Positions 36,504 to 44,321 of a DNA stretch of 64,000 nt are shown here, piece by piece. The position numbers were made by a program, and so were the translations under genes. Origin of the DNA: Methylobacterium sp. Leaf91 (GTDB lineage Bacteria > Pseudomonadota > Alphaproteobacteria > Rhizobiales > Beijerinckiaceae); the NCBI RefSeq assembly GCF_001422815.1, contig NZ_LMMP01000008.1, forward strand, positions 74,108 to 138,107, read 5' to 3'. The notes below the pieces were generated by a model. That model was not told the DNA's origin. It searched no databases and saw only the letters and a program-made list of their open reading frames with translations. How positions within the stretch are numbered: the first letter of the stretch is position 1; every line of letters begins with the position of its first letter.

Positions 36504-37196
36504 CTACACCGAAGCCCTGCGCTGCCGCTGAGAGGGCTTCTTGAGCTGCTCACGAACCTGCGCCTTACGCTCTAGGATGCGCCACTCGTCGGCCGGGATA
36601 ATCGCGGCGATGCGCGCTGCCCAGACGACCTCAACGTCGCGCATCAGCTTCGCGTTAAAGCTCTCCAGATCATACAGGCCGGGCTTAGATCCGGCATGCA
36701 CGGTCTTCAGCATGCGACCATGCTCTTTCGTGCCAACCGCCAGTTCTCGGCCGAGGAGGCTGTCGACATTGGGGGTGTGCGCTCTGCAGATTACGACGGT
36801 ATCGGGCCGGTAAACTGGCATCATGGACTCGCCGACAACCTGATAGGCGACAGTCGCGCCTTCGACCTTCACAGCAATCTCGATTTCGTATTCGACGCCT
36901 GGCTCATCTTGATTGCTGGACACGTCGATCATTCCGCCTCCCACGATCCGGCCACCTAGCGGTATGCGGGACGTTTCTTCTGAACTGACGAGCAGGAGTG
37001 CTGCCGCCGTCGTTTGAAGTATGGGCGCGACCTGCTCCGCTACGTCTCTCGGAAGCTCTCGCTCGCCCTTCGACCAGCGCGAAATGTTCTGACGGTTGGT
37101 ATCGATCAGGCGAGCTAATTCGGCCGCGCTCATGCCGGCTCGCTCAAGGGCCTCAGCAAGGCCATTTGGGTATTTCTGTTCCACGGCGATCAACAT
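36504..37196 (-). CDS. CI/LexA-type phage repressor (HTH + S24 peptidase)
   Basis: The 230-residue protein has an N-terminal XRE helix-turn-helix (MSAAELARLIDTNRQNISRW, residues 22-41) and a C-terminal S24 self-cleavage domain with the nucleophile Ser in VGESMMPVYRPD and the general-base Lys in GRMLKTVH. A candidate cleavage region with Gly-Gly lies at residues 80-88. It should maintain lysogeny by binding the GTCACC-N5-GGTGAC operators and be inactivated by RecA during the SOS response. It is divergent from the Cro-like gene across a 71-base switch. Confidence 0.93.
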   Translation of the reverse strand: MLIAVEQKYPNGLAEALERAGMSAAELARLIDTNRQNISRWSKGERELPRDVAEQVAPILQTTAAALLLVSSEETSRIPLGGRIVGGGMIDVSSNQDEPGVEYEIEIAVKVEGATVAYQVVGESMMPVYRPDTVVICRAHTPNVDSLLGRELAVGTKEHGRMLKTVHAGSKPGLYDLESFNAKLMRDVEVVWAARIAAIIPADEWRILERKAQVREQLKKPSQRQRRASV

Positions 37197-37220
37197 GTCG
37201 CCGAAATGGCAACAGCGATA

Positions 37221-37237
37221 CGCACCATATTGGTGAC
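37221..37237. promoter_or_regulatory. Right operator, degenerate copy near repressor start
   Basis: CGCACC-ATATT-GGTGAC retains nine or ten of the twelve arm bases of the operator (its first two bases differ). It is centred about 33 bases upstream of the repressor ATG and could bind with lower affinity, as OR3 does in lambda. Confidence 0.65.
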
Positions 37238-37250
37238 GCTCGCTTGACGC

Positions 37251-37267
37251 GTCACCAAGATGGTGAC
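37251..37267. promoter_or_regulatory. Right operator, perfect copy over the cro promoter
   Basis: GTCACC-AAGAT-GGTGAC begins one base after a TTGACG -35 box (37244-37249) and ends at the base before the first cro ATG. It fills the promoter spacer, so occupancy should directly block RNA polymerase. Confidence 0.8.
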
Positions 37268-37510
37268 ATGTTCGCCGCCATGAAGCTCGCAGACTTTCTC
37301 GCCCAGGAAGAGATCTCTGACTCCGCCTTTGCGGATCGGATTGGCGTCTCTCGGCAAGCGCTCTGGCGCTACAAGTCGGGCGACCGGCGCCCGGAGTGGG
37401 ACGTTCTCGAGCGGATCGCTCATGAAACGGGTGGCCGGGTCACGCCGAACGATTTCCTGCCGGTACCTGCCCCGGCCCAGCCTGTCCCCGAAATGCGGGG
37501 GACGGTTTGA
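37268..37510 (+). CDS. Cro-like repressor
   Basis: The 80-residue protein has a single helix-turn-helix (MKLADFLAQEEISDSAFADR, then IGVSRQALWRYKSGDRRPEW). It is divergent from the CI-type repressor with four shared operators nearby. Two ATGs are possible, 37268 and 37280. If the -35 box at 37244 is real, the -10 would overlap 37267-37272 and the transcript would begin about 37279, giving a leaderless mRNA from the second ATG (MKLADFL). Its stop overlaps the next gene's ATG (TGATG). Confidence 0.85.
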   Translation: MFAAMKLADFLAQEEISDSAFADRIGVSRQALWRYKSGDRRPEWDVLERIAHETGGRVTPNDFLPVPAPAQPVPEMRGTV

Positions 37511-37992
37511 TGCGCGTGATCCTCGCCCCCCTCACCCGCTGGCTGGATCGTCGGATCGACGCGCAGATCGCGGCCGATCACGAGGCGCGCGAGATTGAAA
37601 CGCGCACCTTCATGGAGCGCATCCATGCCGCGCGCGGCGAACGGACATCCTCGCTTCATCTGGCCGGGCGTGTCGCCGCTGCGTCTGCACAGTGTCACCA
37701 GGCCGATCCGTCCAAGCACGGACGCTCCTTCGAGCGCGTTGTCTTCGGGGAAGAAGTCTCGACGATTGGGCTGCTGGACCCCACCCCGCCGGTCGGAACG
37801 TCGTTTCTCGATGTCGTGGTCGCCGAGAACGGAGCGATCCTGATGTCGGGCGGCGCACCGCTGCCCGACAATCACGTGCGGCACGGGCCGGTGATGCGGA
37901 TAAGCGCGGACGGTGCCCGTGCGATCGCAGCCGCTCTCGTGCGCGCGGCCGACATCCAGGCTGCGGACGGTTTGCATCCGGAGTGGCGCTAA
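37510..37992 (+). CDS. Phage early hypothetical protein
   Basis: The 160-residue protein has no recognised domain. A helical, charged N-terminus (LDRRIDAQIAADHEAREIETRTFMERIHA) precedes a possible beta domain (GTSFLDVVVAENGAILMSGG) and a C-terminal helix. The TGATG overlap with cro and the shared promoter make it an immediate early product. Confidence 0.65.
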   Translation: MRVILAPLTRWLDRRIDAQIAADHEAREIETRTFMERIHAARGERTSSLHLAGRVAAASAQCHQADPSKHGRSFERVVFGEEVSTIGLLDPTPPVGTSFLDVVVAENGAILMSGGAPLPDNHVRHGPVMRISADGARAIAAALVRAADIQAADGLHPEWR

Positions 37993-37993
37993 C

Positions 37994-38173
37994 ATGACCG
38001 CGCTCGTCCTCACCATCTGCGGGGCGGTCTTCACCATCGACGCGGTGATGATCGCCAGCCTGTCCAGCAACCGCGTGAGCGGTGATCCTGCAGCCATGCG
38101 CACCGGCGCGGCGTTCGCGGGCGTGTTCCTCGCAGCCGGGGCCGTGTGCCTCATCGCGGCGAGGTTCGCATGA
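37994..38173 (+). CDS. Small two-helix membrane protein
   Basis: The 59-residue protein has two hydrophobic helices (MTALVLTICGAVFTIDAVMI; AAFAGVFLAAGAVCLIAARF). It starts one base after the previous stop and is part of the rightward early operon. Function is unknown. Confidence 0.6.
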   Translation: MTALVLTICGAVFTIDAVMIASLSSNRVSGDPAAMRTGAAFAGVFLAAGAVCLIAARFA

Positions 38174-38778
38174 ACGCCTCGCATAGAAATTCGCCCCTCG
38201 GGGCGTCCACAGGTGGAGTGACGGCGAGCGCTGCCGCGCCGACCACGCAAACGGGAATAAGCAGCGCCGGAGACGTGCCTCCGCTTGTCGGTCCCTGGGT
38301 GTCCAGGCTCGCGACGGTGCCAATGCACGTGACAGTCGGGAGAGACCGGCCGCAATCGAACGCCGGATACGCGAACCCGACCCGCCGTGAGGCCAACGGG
38401 AAAGATACAGGCGTGACTTTGCAGGGTGGAGAGCAACCCCGCACCCTTCCCCATCGCGCGGGATGTCGCCCCGCGATCGCGTCCGGCGTCACCTTGTTTT
38501 GCGTTCCGACCGCCGGACGCGTCCCCTTCCGAGATCACGGCGGTTGCAGGCGCAAGCCTCCCGCTCGTGAGCGTGCCGACCGGACCATCACAAGGCCTCC
38601 GGTCGGCACGTCCCCTTTCGTCTTGCTCGATCGCCCATGCCGCCAAGCTGTCGATCGCGCCTGTGTGCTGCGTATCCCGTCCACCCTCCCGCACCAATCA
38701 GCCTCCGTTGCTTCGATCATCTTGAAGCACAGGGGTCTGACCAGATGCGGACAAAGCAAGAAGGCGTTCGGTCGATGA
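38170..38778 (+). CDS. Doubtful open frame in an otherwise gene-less stretch
   Basis: An ATG overlapping the previous stop (ATGA) opens a 202-codon frame, but its protein is low-complexity, rich in Arg/Pro/Ser, with many Cys and no secondary-structure pattern. It overlaps the start of the next credible gene at 38745. The stretch 38174-38744 may instead be non-coding leader or regulatory DNA, for example an antitermination region after the early promoter. I list it so the gap is not left blank. Confidence 0.2.
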   Translation: MNASHRNSPLGASTGGVTASAAAPTTQTGISSAGDVPPLVGPWVSRLATVPMHVTVGRDRPQSNAGYANPTRREANGKDTGVTLQGGEQPRTLPHRAGCRPAIASGVTLFCVPTAGRVPFRDHGGCRRKPPARERADRTITRPPVGTSPFVLLDRPCRQAVDRACVLRIPSTLPHQSASVASIILKHRGLTRCGQSKKAFGR

Positions 38779-39257
38779 TGACGGCTGAACAGGAACTCGG
38801 CCTCGTCAGGCCGAACATCGTCGCGGCGGTCGAGGCGCTCCAGTCTCGCGGCATGTCGCGAATGGACGCGTACCAGGCGCTCGGCTCGATGCTGGGCAAG
38901 TCGCAGACCTGGGTGCGCAAGGTGATCGGACGCCAGCCCGATGCCGCGATTTACCTGCGCGACGCCCTCAACATCCGCACCGCCTACGAGCGGCTCTGCG
39001 CGCGGATCGAGGCGGCGGCCGACGCCGCCGAGACCAACAACAACGCTCTTCGGGAGGAACTCCATGCGGCTCTTTCGGGCGCTGCGGCGCCTCTGTCGGG
39101 AACGGATCGAAACGCCCTCGCTGCGAGCCCGGCTGCGCGAGGCCCGGCCCGACGAGAAGCCCCCCGCGCACTGGTTCGCTCGGCTGTGGGCAAGGGTGCT
39201 CGGCCGTCGCTGGGCGTGAACGACCTGCCGCTGTGGCGGGCAATCGAGGGAGAGTGA
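38745..39257 (+). CDS. Phage hypothetical protein with predicted HTH region
   Basis: The 170-residue protein has residues about 20-60 that read IVAAVEALQSRGMSRMDAYQALGSMLGKSQTWVRKVIGR, a plausible helix-turn-helix in which SQTWVRKVIGR is the recognition helix. It continues with a helical segment and then an Ala/Arg-rich tail. The tail overlaps another open frame with a strong ribosome site (39064-39219), so its true end deserves checking. ATG 38745 or 38775 could be the start. Confidence 0.6.
   Translation: MRTKQEGVRSMMTAEQELGLVRPNIVAAVEALQSRGMSRMDAYQALGSMLGKSQTWVRKVIGRQPDAAIYLRDALNIRTAYERLCARIEAAADAAETNNNALREELHAALSGAAAPLSGTDRNALAASPAARGPARREAPRALVRSAVGKGARPSLGVNDLPLWRAIEGE
39064..39219 (+). 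CDS. Possible nested small basic protein
   Basis: A 51-codon frame opens MRLFRALRRLCRERIETPSL and ends ARLWARVLGRRWA, nested in the +1 frame of the gene at 38745. GGGAGGAAC eight bases before its ATG is one of the best ribosome sites in the region, better than that of its host gene. The product would be an amphipathic, highly basic helix. Either a real nested gene or a frame artefact of high-GC DNA. Confidence 0.4.
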   Translation: MRLFRALRRLCRERIETPSLRARLREARPDEKPPAHWFARLWARVLGRRWA

Positions 39258-39259
39258 AC

Positions 39260-39946
39260 ATGGCCCAATTCACGAAGAAGCCGGTGACGATCGAGGCCTT
39301 CCAATGGACCGGCGGGCCGGACCAGCTCGAAGACCCGGTCTGGATCTGTGAGGCGATCCGTGACCGCAGCGTCGTCTTCGAGGACGCGGGGACCGACGGC
39401 ATCACGATGCGCGTCAGTACCTTGGAAGGCGTCATGCTCGCTCGCCCCGGCGACTGGATCATTCGCGGCGTCGAGGGCGAAATCTACCCCTGCAAGGATT
39501 CGGTGTTCCAGGCGAGCTATGTCGTGGCATCCCGGCCGGCCGACTCCGCCGGCGCCCCTGCTCTATCGCTTGCCGAGGCCGAGGCCGCGCTCGAAACCCA
39601 GACTGCGCCGCGGATTACGCAGGACGGCATCACCGCAAAGATCGCGAGCACCGAATACTTCCGGTCGCGCACCCTGACGATCTGTGTGGTCACGATGAGC
39701 AACGGCTTCCACTTGCTCGGAACGTCGGCCTGTGCATCGCCGGAGAATTTCGACCAGGCCATCGGCGAGCGCTACGCCTACCAGGACGCATTCCGTCAGA
39801 TCTGGCCGCTCGAAGGCTACCTGCTCCGCGAGCGCTTGGCTGCATCGGCTGCCGAACAGCACGGCCAGGATGATGCTGTCGAAGCTCCCCGCGTCCCCCG
39901 CGTCGGCGCGCAGGACACCCGCTCGCGCGGTGAGCCGCGCCCGTAG
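39260..39946 (+). CDS. Phage protein, N4 gp49/Sf6 gene 66 family C-terminus
   Basis: The 228-residue protein has two parts. The first (residues 1-90) has VTIEAFQWTGGP followed by LARPGDWIIRGVEGEIYPCK, a widespread PGDYI/PGDWI phage domain. The second (about 105-205) has TLTICVVTMSNGFHLLGTSA and FDQAIGERYAYQDAFRQIWPLEGYLLRE, the signature of the N4 gp49/Sf6 gene 66 family. The fusion of both is notable. GGGAGAG precedes the ATG. Function of either domain is unknown. Confidence 0.75.
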   Translation: MAQFTKKPVTIEAFQWTGGPDQLEDPVWICEAIRDRSVVFEDAGTDGITMRVSTLEGVMLARPGDWIIRGVEGEIYPCKDSVFQASYVVASRPADSAGAPALSLAEAEAALETQTAPRITQDGITAKIASTEYFRSRTLTICVVTMSNGFHLLGTSACASPENFDQAIGERYAYQDAFRQIWPLEGYLLRERLAASAAEQHGQDDAVEAPRVPRVGAQDTRSRGEPRP

Positions 39947-40045
39947 GCCTTCCCCTTCCCCAAAACCAAACCGCCCGGACCCCCTCCGTCACAGCAAGGG
40001 TCCAGGCGGCAGAAATCGGGCGTGGTGCCCGTGTGGAGAGAGACG

Positions 40046-40588
40046 ATGCAAGCCACAGCCAATACTGTTTTGCAAGCCGAGACCATGTCGGGCGACTTGC
40101 GCGATGCTCTGTTGACCCATGTTCGGTCAATGGAAACGCCTTGGTCGAAGCTGTCGGAGCGCCAGCAGGCCGACAAGATCGACGCTATCAACCGCTCGGC
40201 GGAAACCCTGGTCCGTAAGGCGGTGAGCCTCGTCGCGAACCAGGGCTTCCCGCACCTGTCGATCCGCCTCGGCAAGTGGAGCGTCAACGGCGAGATGAAG
40301 CTCGAGGTGAGCGGCGCCGGGTCCGTCGACAACATCACCAAGCTAGCTGAGCATGGCGCCGGCGAGGCCATCCTCGTGCTGACGGAGGTCGGCGATTACT
40401 TCGGCCAGCGTCAGGCTGCGACGGCGGAGCCGGATCAACCCGGGCTGCCGATCGACGGTGATGGCAAGGGTGAAGGCGAAGGGGATGGTGAGCCTCTCGG
40501 GGAAGCCGATCGCGAGTTCACGCGAGAGGACGTCCCGCAGGCCTCGCGAAGCCGCCGCCGTACCGCCCGCGAAACCGAAGCGGCGTGA
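40046..40588 (+). CDS. Phage early hypothetical protein
   Basis: The 180-residue protein opens MQATANTVLQAETMSGDLRD and has a segment WSKLSERQQADKIDAINRSAETLVRKAVSLV, a beta-rich middle (SIRLGKWSVNGEMKLEVSG), then an acidic, Gly-rich linker and a basic tail. The pattern resembles small phage recombination accessory or ssDNA-binding proteins, but no family is recognised. GGAGAGAG lies just before the ATG. It immediately precedes rusA. Confidence 0.6.
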   Translation: MQATANTVLQAETMSGDLRDALLTHVRSMETPWSKLSERQQADKIDAINRSAETLVRKAVSLVANQGFPHLSIRLGKWSVNGEMKLEVSGAGSVDNITKLAEHGAGEAILVLTEVGDYFGQRQAATAEPDQPGLPIDGDGKGEGEGDGEPLGEADREFTREDVPQASRSRRRTARETEAA

Positions 40589-40594
40589 ATCGCT

Positions 40595-41077
40595 ATGGCC
40601 TCGCCCGTCACCATCCGACTGTCCGGCCTGCCTGTTGGCAAAGGCCGCCCACGCTTCGCTAAGGCGTCTGGCCACGCCTTCACGCCTGCTCGCACGCGCT
40701 CTTACGAGAGCGCGTTGCGCCTGGCCGGACAGGATGTGATGGGCGAGGCCGCCCCCATGGAAGGCCCCCTCGCCGTCGCCGTCATCGCGGTGTTCCCGGT
40801 GCCGGCGAGCTGGCCGAAAAAGCGCCGCGCCGCTGCCCTCGCCGGTGAGGTCTGGCCGACGATCATGCCGGACGCGGACAACCTGCTGAAGGTGCTCGAC
40901 GCCTTTAACGAGGTCGTCTGGCGCGACGACAAGCAGATCGCGAAGGCCGCGATCGAGAAGCGCTACGGTGCAAAGCCCGAGCTGGTGATCCGCATCGAGG
41001 AGCTGACGGGCGGCTCGGCCTCTCCGCTGCTCGTCCTGCCGGCGCCGACGCTCCTGCTCGAAGGCGAGGCGGCATGA
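40595..41077 (+). CDS. rusA: RusA-family Holliday junction resolvase
   Basis: The 160-residue protein carries the RusA signature: a central PTIMPDADNLLKVLDAFNEV followed by VWRDDKQI, where the Asp cluster binds magnesium and Lys contacts DNA, and an N-terminal VKG-like segment (GLPVGKGRPRFAK). RusA resolves recombination junctions and helps prepare concatemeric phage DNA. It is coupled by ATGA to the next small gene. Confidence 0.9.
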   Translation: MASPVTIRLSGLPVGKGRPRFAKASGHAFTPARTRSYESALRLAGQDVMGEAAPMEGPLAVAVIAVFPVPASWPKKRRAAALAGEVWPTIMPDADNLLKVLDAFNEVVWRDDKQIAKAAIEKRYGAKPELVIRIEELTGGSASPLLVLPAPTLLLEGEAA

Positions 41078-41361
41078 ACTGCTACGCCGCCCGCCCCTCC
41101 GAACTCCCCGAAGGTGCCCAACGCATCGTCGCGTGGTGCCTCGCCGGCTGGACGCTCGTCGCCGAACCGGCCCAGCGCGGTCGCCGGTACCGGCTCGACC
41201 CGCCGCCCCAGCCCCGCCCCGGCCAAGCCCCTGCGCCGGGCAAGGTCATCACGCCCAAGGCTGCCGAGATCGCGATCGCCAGCCGCTTCCTCGTGGGGCG
41301 CGGGGACGGGCTGTTCGGCGACGCGACGGCTCAGTCCTGGATCGCACGGGGGCAGGCATGA
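41074..41361 (+). CDS. Small phage hypothetical protein
   Basis: The 95-residue protein has no recognised domain. It contains an IVAWCLAGWTLVAEPAQRGRRYRLD segment that could form a small winged or beta structure, then a Pro-rich linker. It overlaps rusA upstream and the methyltransferase downstream by ATGA, so it is very likely translated. Confidence 0.6.
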   Translation: MNCYAARPSELPEGAQRIVAWCLAGWTLVAEPAQRGRRYRLDPPPQPRPGQAPAPGKVITPKAAEIAIASRFLVGRGDGLFGDATAQSWIARGQA

Positions 41362-42032
41362 TTCCGTTCGGCAGCACTGCAGTCATGTCGAGCCGCCGCG
41401 AGCCGCCGAACAGTCTCGACTTCTTTCCGACCCCGCCATGGGCAACCCGGGCGCTGCTGCGTCACGTCCTGCCGGCTGTCGTCGACGGCCTGCACATCTG
41501 CTCGGCCTGGGACCCATGCTGCGGCGAAGGCCACATGGCGGAGGTCCTGCGCGAGAACATCGCGCTCGTGAAGGCCAGCGACGTCTTCGATTACGGGAAG
41601 GGCTATCTCGTCGCCGACTTCCTCGACAATGACACCAAGATCCTGCCGCCCTGCGACCTGATCGCGATGAACCCGCCCTTCAATGCGGCTCTCGCTTTTG
41701 CCGAGAAGGCGTTCACGCAGGCGACGGTCGTGGCGATGCTGCTGCGGACGGCCTGGATCGAGGGCGAGGACCGTTACGCCCGCCTGTTCCGTGATCGCCC
41801 GCCAACCGTATTCGCCCCCTTCGTCGAGCGCGTCGCCATGCTGCGCGGACGCTGGGAGCCGTTGGCCTCGTCCGCCACATCCTACGCTTGGTTCATCTGG
41901 GTCCAGGGAGCGCAGCCACGCGCGCCACTCTGGATACCTCCGGGCTGCAAGCGCTCGCTGACGCGGCCGGATGATGTCGCCCGCTTCGGCGCGGCCGTAG
42001 CTGCTCCGCTGCTCGAACTGGTCGGGGAGTAG
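41358..42032 (+). CDS. Orphan N6-adenine-type DNA methyltransferase
   Basis: The 224-residue protein has a SAM-binding motif I variant (WDPCCGEGHMAEVL) and the catalytic motif IV NPPF in CDLIAMNPPFNAALAFAEKA, the arrangement of N6-adenine methyltransferases. It lacks any partner nuclease in the operon, so it probably protects phage DNA or regulates expression. An early motif SLDFFPTPPWATRALL is shared with many phage adenine methylases. The start is coupled to the previous gene. Confidence 0.83.
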   Translation: MIPFGSTAVMSSRREPPNSLDFFPTPPWATRALLRHVLPAVVDGLHICSAWDPCCGEGHMAEVLRENIALVKASDVFDYGKGYLVADFLDNDTKILPPCDLIAMNPPFNAALAFAEKAFTQATVVAMLLRTAWIEGEDRYARLFRDRPPTVFAPFVERVAMLRGRWEPLASSATSYAWFIWVQGAQPRAPLWIPPGCKRSLTRPDDVARFGAAVAAPLLELVGE

Positions 42033-42037
42033 GCGCG

Positions 42038-42298
42038 ATGGATCACCGCGAACCCTTCCGCCTCCCCGATCGCGACCAGCTCCACAACGCTGCGGTGGCG
42101 CTCGGCTACGACGCCGATGCCGCCGCGCAGGACGCCGAGGCGCTCGACCGGCTTCCGCAGGGCAGCGGCGCGCACCGCCGCGCGAAGGCCCTGCGCGACC
42201 GCTTGGCCGCCGAGACGCTCGGACTGCTGGCCGGGCTCGATAGCCGGACGCTTGAAGCCCTCCGGTTTGGCCTCGACCCGCACGGATTCCGCCGATGA
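42038..42298 (+). CDS. Small phage hypothetical protein
   Basis: The 86-residue, mostly helical protein opens MDHREPFRLPDRDQLHNAA, without recognised domain. It is coupled by ATGA to the following gene and lies between the methyltransferase and the replication genes. Confidence 0.6.
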   Translation: MDHREPFRLPDRDQLHNAAVALGYDADAAAQDAEALDRLPQGSGAHRRAKALRDRLAAETLGLLAGLDSRTLEALRFGLDPHGFRR

Positions 42299-42888
42299 CG
42301 GCGCCTCGGACCCGTTCGCCCGATCTGGAACTCGCACACTGGCGCGGTCGTCCGCTGCGTGATGTCGACTTCGATGGCCTGCGCGCTCGCGGGGTGCCGG
42401 GCCCGTGCGTGAACTGGCGGCGTGGAGAGTTCGACCCAATGCTGCGCCATGCCGTGGTTTTCCGGCGCGGGAGCCGATTTGAGTTCGCGCGCGACCTCCA
42501 GGGAGAGGACGTGGAGCCCGTTGCGGCCTTCACCTTGCTCGCCTGCGACTTGCTCGGCGCCCTGCTCGACATCGTGGCTTGGCATCCCCGAACCGGCCGG
42601 CTGGCGACCTGGCTGGGACGGACCGGCCTCCTGGGTCTCGACGATCCATGCCCTGCGACCCGCGAGGATCCGCTGCGCGTATTCGCCGACGTCAGCGCAT
42701 GGCTCGCCGCTGGCCGCCGCGGTGTGGTCGTGGTGGATGAGCGGCTCGCCCGTCCGGTCCTGCTCGATACCGCTGCCATCCAGGCGATGGATATCGCTCA
42801 GGCAGAGGCCATCGAAGCAATGCTTCGTCAGGTTCGCCTACCGTCGATCCTTGTACCTGCGTTCCCGCACGAGAGGGCCGCCGCATGA
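42295..42888 (+). CDS. Phage hypothetical protein upstream of primase/helicase
   Basis: The 197-residue protein has a first half (VNWRRGEFDPMLRHAVVFRRGSRFEFARDL) and second half (RRGVVVVDERLARPVLLDTAAIQAMDIAQAEAIEAML) that look like a compact alpha/beta protein with a Toprim-like feel, but no catalytic motif is certain. It is coupled by ATGA on both sides, so a replication role with the downstream helicase is inferred from context. Confidence 0.55.
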   Translation: MTAPRTRSPDLELAHWRGRPLRDVDFDGLRARGVPGPCVNWRRGEFDPMLRHAVVFRRGSRFEFARDLQGEDVEPVAAFTLLACDLLGALLDIVAWHPRTGRLATWLGRTGLLGLDDPCPATREDPLRVFADVSAWLAAGRRGVVVVDERLARPVLLDTAAIQAMDIAQAEAIEAMLRQVRLPSILVPAFPHERAAA

Positions 42889-44318
42889 CGGCGCTGGTGA
42901 ATTTCCGCAAGGCCCGGAAGGACGTCGAGCGCACCAGCTCGCCCGAGCCTGATCCAGGCGGTTACGAGCTCGAGGCGATGAACCGCGAGTATGCGTTCGT
43001 CCTGATCGGGTCGAAGGCCATCGTGGTCCGCGAGAACGCGGATGCACCTATGGAGCAGCGCATCCGCTACCTCACGCTGGATTCCTTCCGACAGTGGTCC
43101 CTGAATCGCTTCACGGAGATGCGCGACCACGATGGGAAGGTGAAAACCGTCACCTGGGCGAAGCGCTGGCTCGGAAGTAGGGGGCGCCGGCAGTACGATG
43201 GTGTCGAGTTCCATCCGGATGCGCATCCCGAGCCCGAGCTCGCAGGCGGCACGCCCGGATACTTCAACCTCTGGCGCGGTTGGTCCTGCCAACCACGGGC
43301 GGGCGGATCATACTCGACCTTCCGCGACCACCTGCTGACGAACGTGTGCGGGGGCGACCCGTACCTGTTCCTCTGGGTCTTCGCCTACTTCGCACACATC
43401 ATCCAGCGCCCGCGTGAACGGCTTGGAGTGGCGCTGGTGATGCGTGGCGGTCAGGGGAGCGGCAAGACGAAGGTGGGCGAGGTGTTCGGTTCTCTGATCC
43501 CTGCGCACTACTTCCTCGTCGACAGCGAGCGCTACCTCACGGGCAACTTTAACGCCCACATGGCGAGCTGCCTGCTCCTGCAGGCGGACGAAGCCGTCTG
43601 GGCCGGCGACAAGCAGGCCGAGGGGCGGCTTAAGGGCCTCATTACCTCGACCGAGCAGATGGTCGAATCCAAGGGCATCGATCCGATCCGGCTCAAGAAT
43701 TACGTCCGGGTCATCATGACCTCGAACGAGGATTGGGTCGTCCCGGCCGGTAAGGATGAGCGCCGGTTCTGCGTGCTCGATGTCGGCGCCGGGAGCGCGC
43801 AGAACTCGGGCTACTTCGCGGAGATCGACCAGCAGCTCGCCGATGGTGGGCGCGAGGCGCTCCTCGCCGACCTCCTCGCTTTCGATCTGTCGAAGGTGGA
43901 TCTGCGCCACATCCCGCGCACGGCCGCGCTCCTGGAGCAGAAGATCCATTCGCTCGACCCTGTCGACGGCTGGTGGCTCGACCGGCTGATGGCGGGGTCA
44001 CCAACCCGCAAGGTCTCGGTCTGGCCTACCGAGATATGGACCGACCTTCTGCGGGATGACTACTTCGAGTCCTCCGACAGGATCGGTGTACGGCGCAAGA
44101 GCGCAGAGACCGTACTCGGCGCCAGGCTCAAGAAGCTCGTGCCGATGCTCCACCGGGTCAAACGGTACTGGAACACACCGGAGGGCGAGCGCCGGGTCTG
44201 GTGCTACGCGCTGCCCTCCCTGCTGGAATGCCGGAAGTCGTTCGAGAAGGCTGTCGGCCAGAGCATCGCGTGGGATGACCCCGACGACGCGCCTGAGTTG
44301 CCGCATCTCGACGAATGA
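42885..44318 (+). CDS. Phage primase/helicase, SF3-like ATPase (DUF5906 type)
   Basis: The 477-residue protein has a Walker A motif GGQGSGKTKVGEV (residues about 187-199), a Walker B-like LLLQADEAVWAGD near residue 230, and a sensor region VRVIMTSNEDWVVPAGKDERRF. This is the D5/DUF5906-type superfamily-3 helicase layout. The N-terminal region is too short for a full archaeo-eukaryotic primase, so it may act mainly as the replicative helicase. It is immediately upstream of the iteron array, supporting an initiator/helicase role. Confidence 0.85.
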   Translation: MTALVNFRKARKDVERTSSPEPDPGGYELEAMNREYAFVLIGSKAIVVRENADAPMEQRIRYLTLDSFRQWSLNRFTEMRDHDGKVKTVTWAKRWLGSRGRRQYDGVEFHPDAHPEPELAGGTPGYFNLWRGWSCQPRAGGSYSTFRDHLLTNVCGGDPYLFLWVFAYFAHIIQRPRERLGVALVMRGGQGSGKTKVGEVFGSLIPAHYFLVDSERYLTGNFNAHMASCLLLQADEAVWAGDKQAEGRLKGLITSTEQMVESKGIDPIRLKNYVRVIMTSNEDWVVPAGKDERRFCVLDVGAGSAQNSGYFAEIDQQLADGGREALLADLLAFDLSKVDLRHIPRTAALLEQKIHSLDPVDGWWLDRLMAGSPTRKVSVWPTEIWTDLLRDDYFESSDRIGVRRKSAETVLGARLKKLVPMLHRVKRYWNTPEGERRVWCYALPSLLECRKSFEKAVGQSIAWDDPDDAPELPHLDE

Positions 44319-44321
44319 AGT

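Noticed and set aside
37420..38697. 425-codon reverse frame across the early genes right of cro
   Set aside because: It runs against the operon direction, overlaps three coupled forward genes and has no ribosome site or conserved motif.
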